64,000 bases of DNA from Leptospira bourretii (GTDB taxonomy: Bacteria; Spirochaetota; Leptospiria; Leptospirales; Leptospiraceae), in the NCBI RefSeq assembly GCF_004770145.1, contig NZ_RQFW01000016.1, forward strand, positions 62,001 to 126,000. The letters are read 5' to 3'. Shown piece by piece: positions 51,768-60,449 of the stretch. A program made the position numbers and the translations under genes. The notes below the pieces were generated by a model. It was not told the origin of the DNA and did no database searches. It was given only the letters and a program-made list of their open reading frames with translations. How positions within the stretch are numbered: position 1 is the first letter of the stretch; each line of letters opens with the position of its first letter.

Positions 51768-52739
51768 TTATAGGCTCTTTTCTAATTCTTTTACTTTCGA
51801 AACAATCCATTCGTTTTTTGGCACTTGAATTCCTTCGGTGTTTGCAATTTTTACAACTTCACCATTGATAAAGTCAATTTCTGTTTTTCGGCCATGATCT
51901 AAATCTTGGACCATAGAAGTACGAATTTTGTAATACTTTAGGCCAAGTAAAATTAGTATTAGATGGCGTATCCATGTTGGCATAGCACCTTTTCCACCAC
52001 CTAATTTTTGAATGGGGAAAGATCCTGGAACAACTTGTTCTTCAATCTTTAGATGATTCATCAGTGATTTAATTTCTGTCACGGTATCTAATGCATCTTT
52101 TCTTGAATTTTTATTTAGAAACAACTGACCTAAACTCAACTGTTTGGAGGCTGCTAATCCGTTGATAATCGAATTGATTGCAAGTTTATGCCAACGGAAA
52201 CCAGTAATTTGGTCTGTTCGTATTATAGGGATGTGCGGAGGAAGTAGTTGGTTCCAGATTGGTTCTGGTTTTGGAACTCCTCCTATAATGAGACTTCCTA
52301 CATTTGACTGGTAATAAGTTCCATCGGCTAAGGTTTGTGTATTCCAACCAACAACTCCGCCGAGTATTTTATTTTGATAGGATTCAAAATGAACTTCTGG
52401 AATTCCATTTTGAATGAGAATCCATTTCCCTTCTGGCTTCAAAAATGTTTTGGTTTCTTCTAAATATTCGGGAAGATTCTGATTTTTGCATCCAATGAAA
52501 ATATAATCAAATGAATCATTACGGTCATGAATATTTGTTAAGTGTTCATTTAGATCTATTGAAACAATATGACCATTAGGTCCTTGGAACCTAATGGGAT
52601 TCTCACTTAAAAATTGAAATCTGTTTTCGTTACGACAAAGAATTTTAAATGGAATGGAATTTTGATAAAGAGCATTGATGATGGTCGCTGTAACGGAACC
52701 GATCCCGCTAATGGCTATGGAAGGAAGTTTCGTTTGCAT
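51768..52739 (-). CDS. Ketopantoate reductase family protein
   Basis: A 323-residue NADP-dependent reductase of the ApbA/PanE family: N-terminal Rossmann fold starting IAISGIGSVTATIINALYQN, FIGCKNQNLPEY, WILIQNGIPEV, and the helical C-domain with the catalytic-type Lys in GFRWHKLAINSIINGLAAS. The cofactor motif GIGSVT is a slightly loose version of GxGxxG. It may make pantoate for coenzyme A or reduce a related 2-keto acid; paralogues are common, so I give no symbol. It is 30 bases downstream of perR on the same strand. Confidence 0.88.
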   Translation of the reverse strand: MQTKLPSIAISGIGSVTATIINALYQNSIPFKILCRNENRFQFLSENPIRFQGPNGHIVSIDLNEHLTNIHDRNDSFDYIFIGCKNQNLPEYLEETKTFLKPEGKWILIQNGIPEVHFESYQNKILGGVVGWNTQTLADGTYYQSNVGSLIIGGVPKPEPIWNQLLPPHIPIIRTDQITGFRWHKLAINSIINGLAASKQLSLGQLFLNKNSRKDALDTVTEIKSLMNHLKIEEQVVPGSFPIQKLGGGKGAMPTWIRHLILILLGLKYYKIRTSMVQDLDHGRKTEIDFINGEVVKIANTEGIQVPKNEWIVSKVKELEKSL

Positions 52740-52769
52740 ATCGCTCTGAAAAATAAGAAAAAGGGAAAG

Positions 52770-53198
52770 TTATTTCCCTCTGAGTGTAATGACAAGTTTA
52801 ACGTTCTCTAATTTTTTACCTGTCTTTCTAAAATAACTTTCCTTCAATTCATCCAAAACTTTGGACTCAAGTACTTCGTCCATCTCTACGTCAGTGATCT
52901 CGCCAGTTTCTTCATTGAGAGCATGGTGGTGTGGACCAATGTTGGAATCAAAATGTGTCACGCCACTTTTTAGTTCCAAAGTTCCTAACATTCCTTTTTC
53001 TGCGAAGAGTTTGAGATTGTTGAAAATGGTGGCTCGAGATGCATGTGGAAAATGGGAATTCACCAAATGGAATACTTCTTCTGCAAAAAGATGTTGGTGT
53101 CGCTCTAGGAGCAAATGTGCCATTTCCAATCTCTGCGAAGTGGGGCGAATCCCATGAGATTCAAGGAGTTCCTTGGTTTTTTGGTAACTTAAATCCAT
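52770..53198 (-). CDS. perR: Peroxide-responsive Fur-family repressor
   Basis: A 142-residue Fur-superfamily repressor: winged helix (about 1-82; RPTSQRLEMAHLLLE, HASRATIFNNLKLF) and dimer domain with the regulatory metal ligands in THFDSNIGPHHH, where Asp marks a PerR rather than Fur. It has no cysteine at all, so the structural zinc CxxC pairs are missing; this matches the known cysteine-poor PerR of Leptospira. GAAGGTGA before the ATG is a good ribosome-binding site. PerR-like boxes lie upstream, as before katG. It would sense peroxide through oxidation of metal-bound histidines. Confidence 0.92.
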   Translation of the reverse strand: MDLSYQKTKELLESHGIRPTSQRLEMAHLLLERHQHLFAEEVFHLVNSHFPHASRATIFNNLKLFAEKGMLGTLELKSGVTHFDSNIGPHHHALNEETGEITDVEMDEVLESKVLDELKESYFRKTGKKLENVKLVITLRGK

Positions 53199-53386
53199 TT
53201 CAGTTTCACCTTCTCTGGATGCTTTTTTTTGTCAATAATTAGACTAAGTCTAAAAAATCATTTGCTAGGAATGAGTTTTATTTTAGATCAAATCTAATCA
53301 AAATGTTTTCTGGAAGGTAAGTCGGTGCAGAAGGAAACCTAAGTTATTTTGTTAACGAATGGAATGGGTGAGTCAGGAGAAGAGCA
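53199..53386. other. perR upstream region
   Basis: This spacer carries the two PerR-like boxes (53239-53297) and nothing else recognisable. With the next 337 bases, which hold only a doubtful short frame, it forms a gene-poor stretch of 525 bases between perR and the receptor-phosphatase gene. Confidence 0.5.
53239..53297 (-). promoter_or_regulatory. Two PerR-like boxes upstream of perR
   Basis: TTAGACTAAGTCTAA (53239-53253, perfect 7-1-7) and TTAGATCAAATCTAA (53283-53297, perfect 6-3-6) both fit TTAGA-N5-TCTAA. They lie 41 to 99 bases before the perR start and match the boxes upstream of katG, implying autoregulation and a shared regulon. Confidence 0.8.
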
Positions 53387-53641
53387 ATGTCCGGAAGAAA
53401 CGGAGTGCTTAAGATTTACAGAATCGACTATGGGGCAGGTTCTCTGGGCTTCGGTGGTTTCTTCTACCACCATCGAATGGTAAGAAGCGATCTTTTCTCA
53501 GTTACTGCAAAAGGAAAGTCACTTACCTTTTTGACTGAGGGAAGAAATCCATCCCCTGACAAAAGAAAACCCATCACCCATTTGCTCCCTGCTTCCATTT
53601 ACCCCATGGTCTCCCAATGTTCACCTAACCAATGCAGGTGA
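53387..53641 (+). CDS. Doubtful short reading frame, 84 residues
   Basis: An ATG at 53387 follows a good ribosome-binding site (AGGAG, seven bases before). The product (MSGRNGVLKIYRIDYGAGSL onward) shows no signal peptide, membrane helix or known motif, and its second half looks unlike a folded protein. A separate frame just downstream (HLTNAGESFILIKTEQVG) runs open into the next gene, so this could be the remains of a frameshifted gene. Real but unknown, degraded, or chance are all possible. Confidence 0.3.
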   Translation: MSGRNGVLKIYRIDYGAGSLGFGGFFYHHRMVRSDLFSVTAKGKSLTFLTEGRNPSPDKRKPITHLLPASIYPMVSQCSPNQCR

Positions 53642-53723
53642 AAGTTTCATCCTTATCAAAACGGAACAAGTAGGACCCAAAAAAATCCTTGCACTTCGGA
53701 AAGGTTCGGGTTCAATCCTTTCG

Positions 53724-55652
53724 GTGTTCTCCCGAGATTCTAAAAAACATCGGAATTGCCTTCCCTTGAGATATTTGTTTATCCTCCTTTTTTTCTTTGT
53801 TTATCCCCTTGGAGCAGACGTAATTTCCTTGGAATCCGGTTGGACTTTTCAAGAAGAAGGTAAAAAAGAAATTAATCCTGTGTTAGTTGGTGTTCCTCTA
53901 GTTAAACAAGGATACACAGTTCCCTTGCGAGGAAAATATCGACTAAAGATTTTTGTTCCAACTTTTCCAGAGTTTTCACAGGCAATCTATATGGATCGGG
54001 TACATTCTGCGGACCAAACTTTTTGGAATGGAGTTCCCATTGGCACAACTGGAAGTTTTTCACCTGACTATTACCCTTATTGGCATAAAGTTCGTTACTA
54101 TGAGATTCCAAATTCATTATTGAAGCAGGGTGAAAATGAATTGGTTGTGGATATTGAATGTCGTGAAACACAGTTTAGGTGTGGTATCTTTCGATCAATT
54201 CCCTATTTTGGGACCCAAGACGAAATCAAAGATAAAATGGTTTTTGAAGATGTGAACCAAATCCTTATTGGTGCTTTATTTTTTGGGATTTTTCTGCAAC
54301 AAGCAATCGGTTATGCTTTGAATCGATCTTCAAAATCTGGATTGTATTTAGCTGGTACGGCTATCTTCTTTGTGGGTTGGAGACTACCTTCTATCAATAA
54401 GATTCATTTTTTACTGATAAATCCGGAAATTCTTGTAAGACTTTTGTTTTTTTGCCAGTTTATTTTTCCCGTCTTTATCATGTTATTTGTGCATACTCTT
54501 TTTGATCGACGGATTACTAAACTTGCAGTCATTACATTCTTTTTAGACACAGTCCTTGCTTTCACACAACTGTTTTCGATGGAACCTGATCATCGATTTT
54601 ATTTAGTTTATATTTGGTATTTTTTACTTGCTGTTAAGGTTCCGATCCTAATCCAGCTACTGGTCAGGAATTATAAAAAGACAGCGGAAGCCATAGTTGT
54701 ATCCTTGGGGGCACTGGTAGCAACATTATTCGGAATTGCAGATGTCCTTACTGATTTGATAACTGGGAAAAATGCTTACCTAACTCAATATGGAATTTTA
54801 ACATTTTTATTTGCAGGTGTACTTGCCATTGCTCTACAAAGTGCTAGGACGAGAAGGGAACTTCGAAATCTGAATGAATCACTTGAAATGCTCATCACCT
54901 TGCGCACACAAGAACTACACAAACAATATAAGTTGTTACATGATGATTTGGTGATGGCTGCCGGATTACAAGCCAAGTTGATCCCTCCTATGGAATTTAA
55001 ACACAATACACTCAGTGTTGCTTCTGTATTTATGCCAATGGAAAAAATTGGTGGGGATTATTTTGATTATTATATTCACGAAGACGGCTCCGTAACATTT
55101 TTGTTATGTGACGTTCTTGGGCATGGGATTGCTGCTGCTTTGATCGCTAGTATGTTAAAGGTCAATTTTTTAGAGATAGCTCCTAAGGTAAAAGATCCCG
55201 CTACCTTTTTGTTAGAGTTAAACTTGAAAATGTTGCCAGTAGTCGAAAAAAATTATATCACTGCCGTTGTTAGTCATTTTGATTTAAAACATTCCATTTT
55301 AAAATATTCGGTGATGGGACACCCGAGTCCTTATTCCATGAATGTTGTTTCTAATTCCTTAACACCGCTAGGGGGAAGGGGGCCAATTATGGGTTGGAAA
55401 AAAGACATCCTAGTGGAAACATTTTCTCACCGACTTTCACCAGGGGATCGTTTCTTTTTTTATACCGATGGGATTACGGAAAGCCAAAATAAAAATAGGG
55501 AATTGTACGGAGAATCAAGGTTAAGGGAACAATTAGTGAGCGGGTTCCATCTTTCCCTTTCCGAATTAAACGAAAAAATTAAGAAGGATATTCGGAATTT
55601 CGCATTTCGTTTGTCAGATGACGTAACATACTTTACGATCGATATTAAATGA
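53724..55652 (+). CDS. 7TM-DISM receptor with SpoIIE-type PP2C phosphatase
   Basis: A 642-residue membrane receptor-phosphatase. Signal-like segment (about 16-33), periplasmic jelly-roll domain (about 36-170; VHSADQTFWNGVPIGTTGSF, a glycosidase-2-like sugar-binding fold), seven membrane helices (about 175-375), a short coiled coil and a SpoIIE/PP2C domain (about 405-640; MEKIGGDYFDYYIHEDG, LLCDVLGHGIAAALIAS, FYTDGITESQN). The metal aspartates are intact. The start may instead be TTG 53766 (MRYLFILLFFF), which gives a normal signal peptide. The stop overlaps the kinase gene by four bases. It would dephosphorylate an anti-sigma antagonist; partner unknown. Confidence 0.9.
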   Translation: MFSRDSKKHRNCLPLRYLFILLFFFVYPLGADVISLESGWTFQEEGKKEINPVLVGVPLVKQGYTVPLRGKYRLKIFVPTFPEFSQAIYMDRVHSADQTFWNGVPIGTTGSFSPDYYPYWHKVRYYEIPNSLLKQGENELVVDIECRETQFRCGIFRSIPYFGTQDEIKDKMVFEDVNQILIGALFFGIFLQQAIGYALNRSSKSGLYLAGTAIFFVGWRLPSINKIHFLLINPEILVRLLFFCQFIFPVFIMLFVHTLFDRRITKLAVITFFLDTVLAFTQLFSMEPDHRFYLVYIWYFLLAVKVPILIQLLVRNYKKTAEAIVVSLGALVATLFGIADVLTDLITGKNAYLTQYGILTFLFAGVLAIALQSARTRRELRNLNESLEMLITLRTQELHKQYKLLHDDLVMAAGLQAKLIPPMEFKHNTLSVASVFMPMEKIGGDYFDYYIHEDGSVTFLLCDVLGHGIAAALIASMLKVNFLEIAPKVKDPATFLLELNLKMLPVVEKNYITAVVSHFDLKHSILKYSVMGHPSPYSMNVVSNSLTPLGGRGPIMGWKKDILVETFSHRLSPGDRFFFYTDGITESQNKNRELYGESRLREQLVSGFHLSLSELNEKIKKDIRNFAFRLSDDVTYFTIDIK

Positions 55653-56953
55653 AAACTTTTTTGGATCGATTGGGAGTATTTCGGTTACTCAATTTAGGGG
55701 TGGCTGAATATTTGGGTTTAGAAACTTCCGTTCGGGTTCAACTTTCCAACTTGGTTGCCATTTTGGGAATTTTTTCAAATATCGAATATTCCATTTTTTT
55801 TGTAATCGCAGGTGCTCCTCATTATCTGATCATGAATGTCATTCATGTCCTTGTTATCTGTTCTTTAATTTATGTTTTGTATCTAAATACGAGGGGAAGG
55901 TATTTTTTTTCTCGGATTCTCTTGGTGTTTACAATTTCAGTTCCATTGTTTTGTGTTTCTACAATTAGTTTTGGAACATCCGGTGGGTTTTACTATTATT
56001 TTCTAATGTTTGCCATTGTGCCTTTTGTGATTTTTTCATACGATGAGAAGGGTTGGATTTTTTTTGTATTCCTTATGAATACAAGCTTTTATATCTGGTT
56101 TGAGTTTTTTGGAAGTCCAGGTGTGTTCGAAAAAGGAACGTTATTATATCATAAAGAAGTTCAGGATTTGTTTCGTATCAATTCCGTTGTGTCATGTTTA
56201 TCTTTTGTAGCTTTATTTATGTTTTATTTTTTAAGAAATATCAATCGAATCCAAAAGGAAATGGCAAGGATCAATGATCATAAAGATCGCATTTTTTCTA
56301 TTCTTGCGCATGATTTGAAAGGACCAATTGGTACGATTAGTACGTATTTAGGATATATAACAAAATCTTTGCCAGAAAGAGAAGAGCTTCTTTTTGGTTT
56401 AACGGAACTGAAAAAAAGTACAAACCAAACGTATTTGGTTTTGGAAAACTTATTGGACTGGGTTAGGAATGAAACGCAAAAAACTCAATGTAATCCCAAA
56501 AATTTAAATCTCTCTTCGATTTTAAAAAATGCCCTAGACTTACTCAATATTCAAGCAAAAGACAAAGGTATCTCTTGGGAAACAAAAGTTTCAGAAGGTC
56601 ATTTTGTATATTGCGATGAACGAATGACTGCGACTGTCTTACGCAATATATTATCCAATGCGATAAAATATTCTCACCCGAATAGTAAGGTTTTAATTGA
56701 AACTGAAAAAAACTCCGATTGTATCGAAATACGGTTTCAAGATTTCGGTGTGGGTATGGGTCCTGATTTACTTGCCAAAATTCTTGAAGGGAAACGATTT
56801 GATTCAGGTTTTGGAACAGCTGGTGAAAAAGGAACAGGTCTCGGTTTGCTTGTCTGTAAAGAGTTACTTGAGGAACAAGGTGGAACCCTTCAGATCAGCA
56901 GTAAACTTACTGGGGGGACAAAAATTAGCATTCAACTTCCCCTTGCGGATTAA
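55649..56953 (+). CDS. Membrane sensor histidine kinase
   Basis: A 434-residue kinase with six hydrophobic segments (about 28-205), no recognisable periplasmic sensor, then a dimerisation domain with phosphoacceptor His in ILAHDLKGPIGTIS (about residue 221) and an ATPase domain (NILSNAIKYS, DFGVGMG, GTGLGLLVCKELLEEQGG). It overlaps the receptor-phosphatase gene by ATGA, so the two are made together. No response regulator is adjacent; it may signal to one elsewhere. Call is firm, target unknown. Confidence 0.92.
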   Translation: MKTFLDRLGVFRLLNLGVAEYLGLETSVRVQLSNLVAILGIFSNIEYSIFFVIAGAPHYLIMNVIHVLVICSLIYVLYLNTRGRYFFSRILLVFTISVPLFCVSTISFGTSGGFYYYFLMFAIVPFVIFSYDEKGWIFFVFLMNTSFYIWFEFFGSPGVFEKGTLLYHKEVQDLFRINSVVSCLSFVALFMFYFLRNINRIQKEMARINDHKDRIFSILAHDLKGPIGTISTYLGYITKSLPEREELLFGLTELKKSTNQTYLVLENLLDWVRNETQKTQCNPKNLNLSSILKNALDLLNIQAKDKGISWETKVSEGHFVYCDERMTATVLRNILSNAIKYSHPNSKVLIETEKNSDCIEIRFQDFGVGMGPDLLAKILEGKRFDSGFGTAGEKGTGLGLLVCKELLEEQGGTLQISSKLTGGTKISIQLPLAD

Positions 56954-56995
56954 AATCATTTCTTTTTTTTTAATCATTTAGTCCAATCAATAAGT

Positions 56996-59257
56996 ATGTG
57001 GCCATCAACTTATTTTCGTTGGTTAACCAAATCTGCCCCAATGGGGCCTGTTGAAGTTTACCCAGAATTATCCGAATCGTATGAAACAGACTTACCTAAT
57101 GTTTTTATCATTGGTGATTTAACTGGTGTTCCACTACTCAAACTTGCCGCCGAGAGTGGGGTGAATGTATGGAAACACATTCGTGAAAATAAAGAAGACT
57201 GTTTAGATGCTGTGATCATTGGGTCAGGGCCTGCCGGTCTTTCATGTGCATACGAAGCGAAACGGTTAGGCAAAAAGTTCATTCTCCTTGAAGCAAATAT
57301 TCCATTTCAAACCATCCAAAGTTATCCAAAACATAAACCCATTTTTGCAGAACCAAAAGGATTAGATTCCAAGTCCAGAATTAAGATTACCGATTCAACG
57401 AAAGAGGACTTATTGGAGTATTTGAATGCCCTAATCAAAGAAGACACAATCACTATCCAAACTGGGAAACGTGTTGTGTCCATCCAACCTGAGGGCAAAG
57501 TATATAAAGTGCAAACGGAAACAGGTGAATCGTTTTTTACCAGTTCTGTTGTAATCGCCATTGGAAAATCAGGTGATCCAAAGAGATTGGGTGTGAAAGG
57601 TGAATCGAACCCTTCTGTATTTTATCGTTTTTTTGATCCTTCTGATGCAAAAGAAAAATCTGTGGTGATTGTTGGTGGTGGTGATAGTGCCGTCGAAGCA
57701 GCAATCGCCTGTTCACGTTATGCGAAATTGGTAAATTTGGTATACAGAGGAAAGGAGCTTACACGGCCGAAACAAAAAAATAAAGAAGAATTGGAAAAGT
57801 TGGTTCGAGATGGAAAAGTCAAACTTCAACTTGAATCAGAAGTCACAGAAATTTCCGAACAAAACTTATTTGTGAAAACATCTGTAGGTTCGGCCAAACT
57901 GAAATTTGATTTGGTTTATATTTTGATTGGGAATACGGCTCCTACCCAATTCTTAAAAAAATTAGGTATTAAAATTCAAAATGAAAAATCACTTTCTGAT
58001 TGGGTTGGATTCAGTTCCCTTTTATCTTTTGCAGGTGCAGCTTATTTGGGGAAGGCTTCTTTTTATGGACCTGGATGGTTTTCGCCTTTGGCAACAGTCT
58101 TTGCCGCGATTTCATTTTTGTCCTTATCCTTTTTTATTTATTTAAAATGGAATTTCAATCATCTGAAAACTACTTCTTGGGTTTTGTTAAGAAATACCTA
58201 TTTACTATTTGTGTTTTTTTACTTTCTTTATGCATACCTATCCGCCACTTATTTTGGTTATACTCTCTTTGGTAAATATCCATCTTTCCACTATACAATG
58301 TTATACTCACTGACGATTCTATTTTTTGGAATCAGAAGGATTTTTGTTAGAAAAACAGATTATATCTTTTACCAAACGATCAGTTTAATCTTTGTTCAGG
58401 TTTTCTTTTTGTTTTTGTTGCCTGAATTAATTTTACCAACCCTTGGTGATTTAGGATATTTAGGAACATCGAATGGTTATATTAGAACAGAAATATTTCC
58501 AAATGACGCCTACTGGAAAGCTTATGGGTTTATTTTGGCATGGCCACTCAGTATGGGGGTTTTGTATGATGGAGGGATCACCAATTTTTGGTTAGGTTAT
58601 GGTATTTTGTTTAGTTTTGGGTTTATACCTTTTTTAGTTTATCGTTATGGTAAAGGTGCTTATTGCGGATGGATTTGTTCTTGCGGTGGACTTGCAGAAA
58701 CTTTAGGAGATGAACATCGGCAGAAAATGCCACATGGAAAATGGGCCTATCGTTTGGAACATTCTGGCCAATACATTCTGGCTTTGGCATTTTTGTTAAC
58801 ATTCTTTAAATTATTTGGAGTTTATGGAAAAAAGATACACCCTGATTTAGAAATTTCTGAAGTTATGGCTGATTCAGTAAAATGGCTTTACGATCTCATT
58901 GTGGACATTGGGCTTGCTGGTGTTGTTGGAGTTGGTTTTTATTTTCTTTTTTCTGGAAGGATTTGGTGCAGAATGTTTTGTCCACTTGCTTCTTTGATGC
59001 ATATCTATGCTCGTTTTAGTAGTTTTCGAATTTTTTCTGATAAAAAGAAATGTATATCTTGTAATATTTGTACAAAAAATTGCCATCAAGGAATTGATGT
59101 GATGGGTTATGCAAGTAGAGGCATTCCTATGGATAGCGTACAATGCGTACGTTGTTCAGCATGTGTGTCACTTTGCCCGACGGACGTTTTAGAGTTTGGG
59201 CGATTGGTCCCAGCTGGGATTCAGTATGATTCCCTCACTGCAAAAACAAGGAAATAA
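56996..59257 (+). CDS. Flavoprotein fused to NapH-like membrane ferredoxin
   Basis: A 753-residue fusion. The first ~60 residues carry a C-terminal-type FAD block, LPNVFIIGDLTGVPLLKLAA, placed before the N-terminal-type FAD motif AVIIGSGPAGLSCAYEAKRL and an NADPH motif VVIVGGGDSAVEAA, so the thioredoxin-reductase-like half looks circularly permuted. Next come about nine membrane helices, NapH/CcoG-type cysteine pairs (YCGWICSCGG; RIWCRMFCPLASL), and two 4Fe-4S clusters (CISCNICTKNC and CVRCSACVSLCP). It probably passes electrons from NAD(P)H through FAD to a membrane or periplasmic acceptor. The acceptor is unknown. Confidence 0.85.
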   Translation: MWPSTYFRWLTKSAPMGPVEVYPELSESYETDLPNVFIIGDLTGVPLLKLAAESGVNVWKHIRENKEDCLDAVIIGSGPAGLSCAYEAKRLGKKFILLEANIPFQTIQSYPKHKPIFAEPKGLDSKSRIKITDSTKEDLLEYLNALIKEDTITIQTGKRVVSIQPEGKVYKVQTETGESFFTSSVVIAIGKSGDPKRLGVKGESNPSVFYRFFDPSDAKEKSVVIVGGGDSAVEAAIACSRYAKLVNLVYRGKELTRPKQKNKEELEKLVRDGKVKLQLESEVTEISEQNLFVKTSVGSAKLKFDLVYILIGNTAPTQFLKKLGIKIQNEKSLSDWVGFSSLLSFAGAAYLGKASFYGPGWFSPLATVFAAISFLSLSFFIYLKWNFNHLKTTSWVLLRNTYLLFVFFYFLYAYLSATYFGYTLFGKYPSFHYTMLYSLTILFFGIRRIFVRKTDYIFYQTISLIFVQVFFLFLLPELILPTLGDLGYLGTSNGYIRTEIFPNDAYWKAYGFILAWPLSMGVLYDGGITNFWLGYGILFSFGFIPFLVYRYGKGAYCGWICSCGGLAETLGDEHRQKMPHGKWAYRLEHSGQYILALAFLLTFFKLFGVYGKKIHPDLEISEVMADSVKWLYDLIVDIGLAGVVGVGFYFLFSGRIWCRMFCPLASLMHIYARFSSFRIFSDKKKCISCNICTKNCHQGIDVMGYASRGIPMDSVQCVRCSACVSLCPTDVLEFGRLVPAGIQYDSLTAKTRK

Positions 59258-60449
59258 ACAACTGAATGCTTTAAGAAAAGATATTGAAGAACTATTTTGG
59301 GAAGGAGTACGAAGTGCAACACCCGAATATCTTTCACCAGAATTTTGGAACAATCATCCAGATCTTTGTGAAGTATTCAAAAATCCTCTGAAGAAAAACT
59401 ATGTTTTTGCCCTCGGAAAAGCTGCTTACTCGATGGCTTTGTCTTTTCAAAAGTTTTTTCCAGTGGAGGCTGGTTTTATCCTTACTAAGTACGACCATCT
59501 TCCAAAAGAAATACAAAGAAAGGGACAAATGGATGTATGGAAATGCAGAGAAGCCGCTCACCCCATACCAGATAAAAATTCCGAACTATTTGCAAGAGAA
59601 GTGTTGGATGAAATTTTACAGCTAGATGAAGATCACCAATTGATTGTTTTGTTATCTGGAGGAGGGTCTAGCCTTTTTGAGATACCGGAAAAGGGATATC
59701 TACTTAAAGATTTAATTGAACTAAATGAAAATTTGTTAAAAAAGGGACTTTCCATTCAAGAAATCAATTCGGAAAGAAAAAAATATTCGGCTGTAAAAGC
59801 AGGTAAACTCTTAAACAAACTCAAGGCTCAGTTAAAGGTTTATACGTTTGCAATTTCTGATGTGTTAGGTGATGATCCCAATGTCATAGCTTCTGGACCA
59901 AGTTATCCGGGAAGTGAATATTATGTGATGGGGAATCTAACTTCTTCTCTGCGGGCAATGGAAAAAAAAGCCAAAAGTATTGGTTATGAAGTGAATACCA
60001 TTTCCGATTCATGGGATTTTTCCAGTGAAATCACTGCAAAAAAATTCGTTGATGAGTTGTTAGATGGAGATACTAATCCTAAAAAACAAGCCATTTTACT
60101 CGGCGGGGAGCTTGTATGTCCTGTTGATGGAACAGGGTTAGGAGGCCGAAACCAAGAAACGGCGCTGCGTGTGGCCATCCTAACGGAAGGTTATCATACG
60201 GATCGGGAATGGTTATTTCTTTCTTGTGGGACAGATGGAACGGATGGTCCCACTGATGCTGCCGGTGGAATTGTTGGTCCAGGGATTACCCAAAAGATGA
60301 AGGAAAAAGGTTGGGATCCAAAAAAGGAATTATTAAATTCTAATTCCTATCCCATCTTGAAAGACATGGAGGCACTCCTTTTTACGGGTGCTACTGGAAC
60401 TAATGTCAATGACCTATTGATTCTTTTGTTAGCGGAACGGAATTCCTAA
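59226..60449 (+). CDS. Glycerate 2-kinase
   Basis: MOFRL-family (DUF4147) glycerate kinase that phosphorylates D-glycerate to 2-phosphoglycerate with ATP. From ATG 59226, it has 407 residues: ALGKAAYSMALSFQKFFPVE, the phosphate loop LIVLLSGGGSSLFEIP, AISDVLGDDPNVIASGPSYP, and the C-terminal MOFRL block GGRNQETALRVA with SCGTDGTDGPTDAAGG. The start overlaps the flavoprotein gene by 32 bases; a TTG at 59196 would lengthen the overlap. GGGA lies nine bases before 59226. Its 3' end overlaps the convergent peptidase gene by 21 bases. Confidence 0.9.
   Translation: MIPSLQKQGNKQLNALRKDIEELFWEGVRSATPEYLSPEFWNNHPDLCEVFKNPLKKNYVFALGKAAYSMALSFQKFFPVEAGFILTKYDHLPKEIQRKGQMDVWKCREAAHPIPDKNSELFAREVLDEILQLDEDHQLIVLLSGGGSSLFEIPEKGYLLKDLIELNENLLKKGLSIQEINSERKKYSAVKAGKLLNKLKAQLKVYTFAISDVLGDDPNVIASGPSYPGSEYYVMGNLTSSLRAMEKKAKSIGYEVNTISDSWDFSSEITAKKFVDELLDGDTNPKKQAILLGGELVCPVDGTGLGGRNQETALRVAILTEGYHTDREWLFLSCGTDGTDGPTDAAGGIVGPGITQKMKEKGWDPKKELLNSNSYPILKDMEALLFTGATGTNVNDLLILLLAERNS

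Noticed and set aside
53453..53471. GGTGGT/ACCACC hairpin
   Set aside because: Only six base pairs, no T run, and inside a stretch of uncertain coding status; not enough to name a function.
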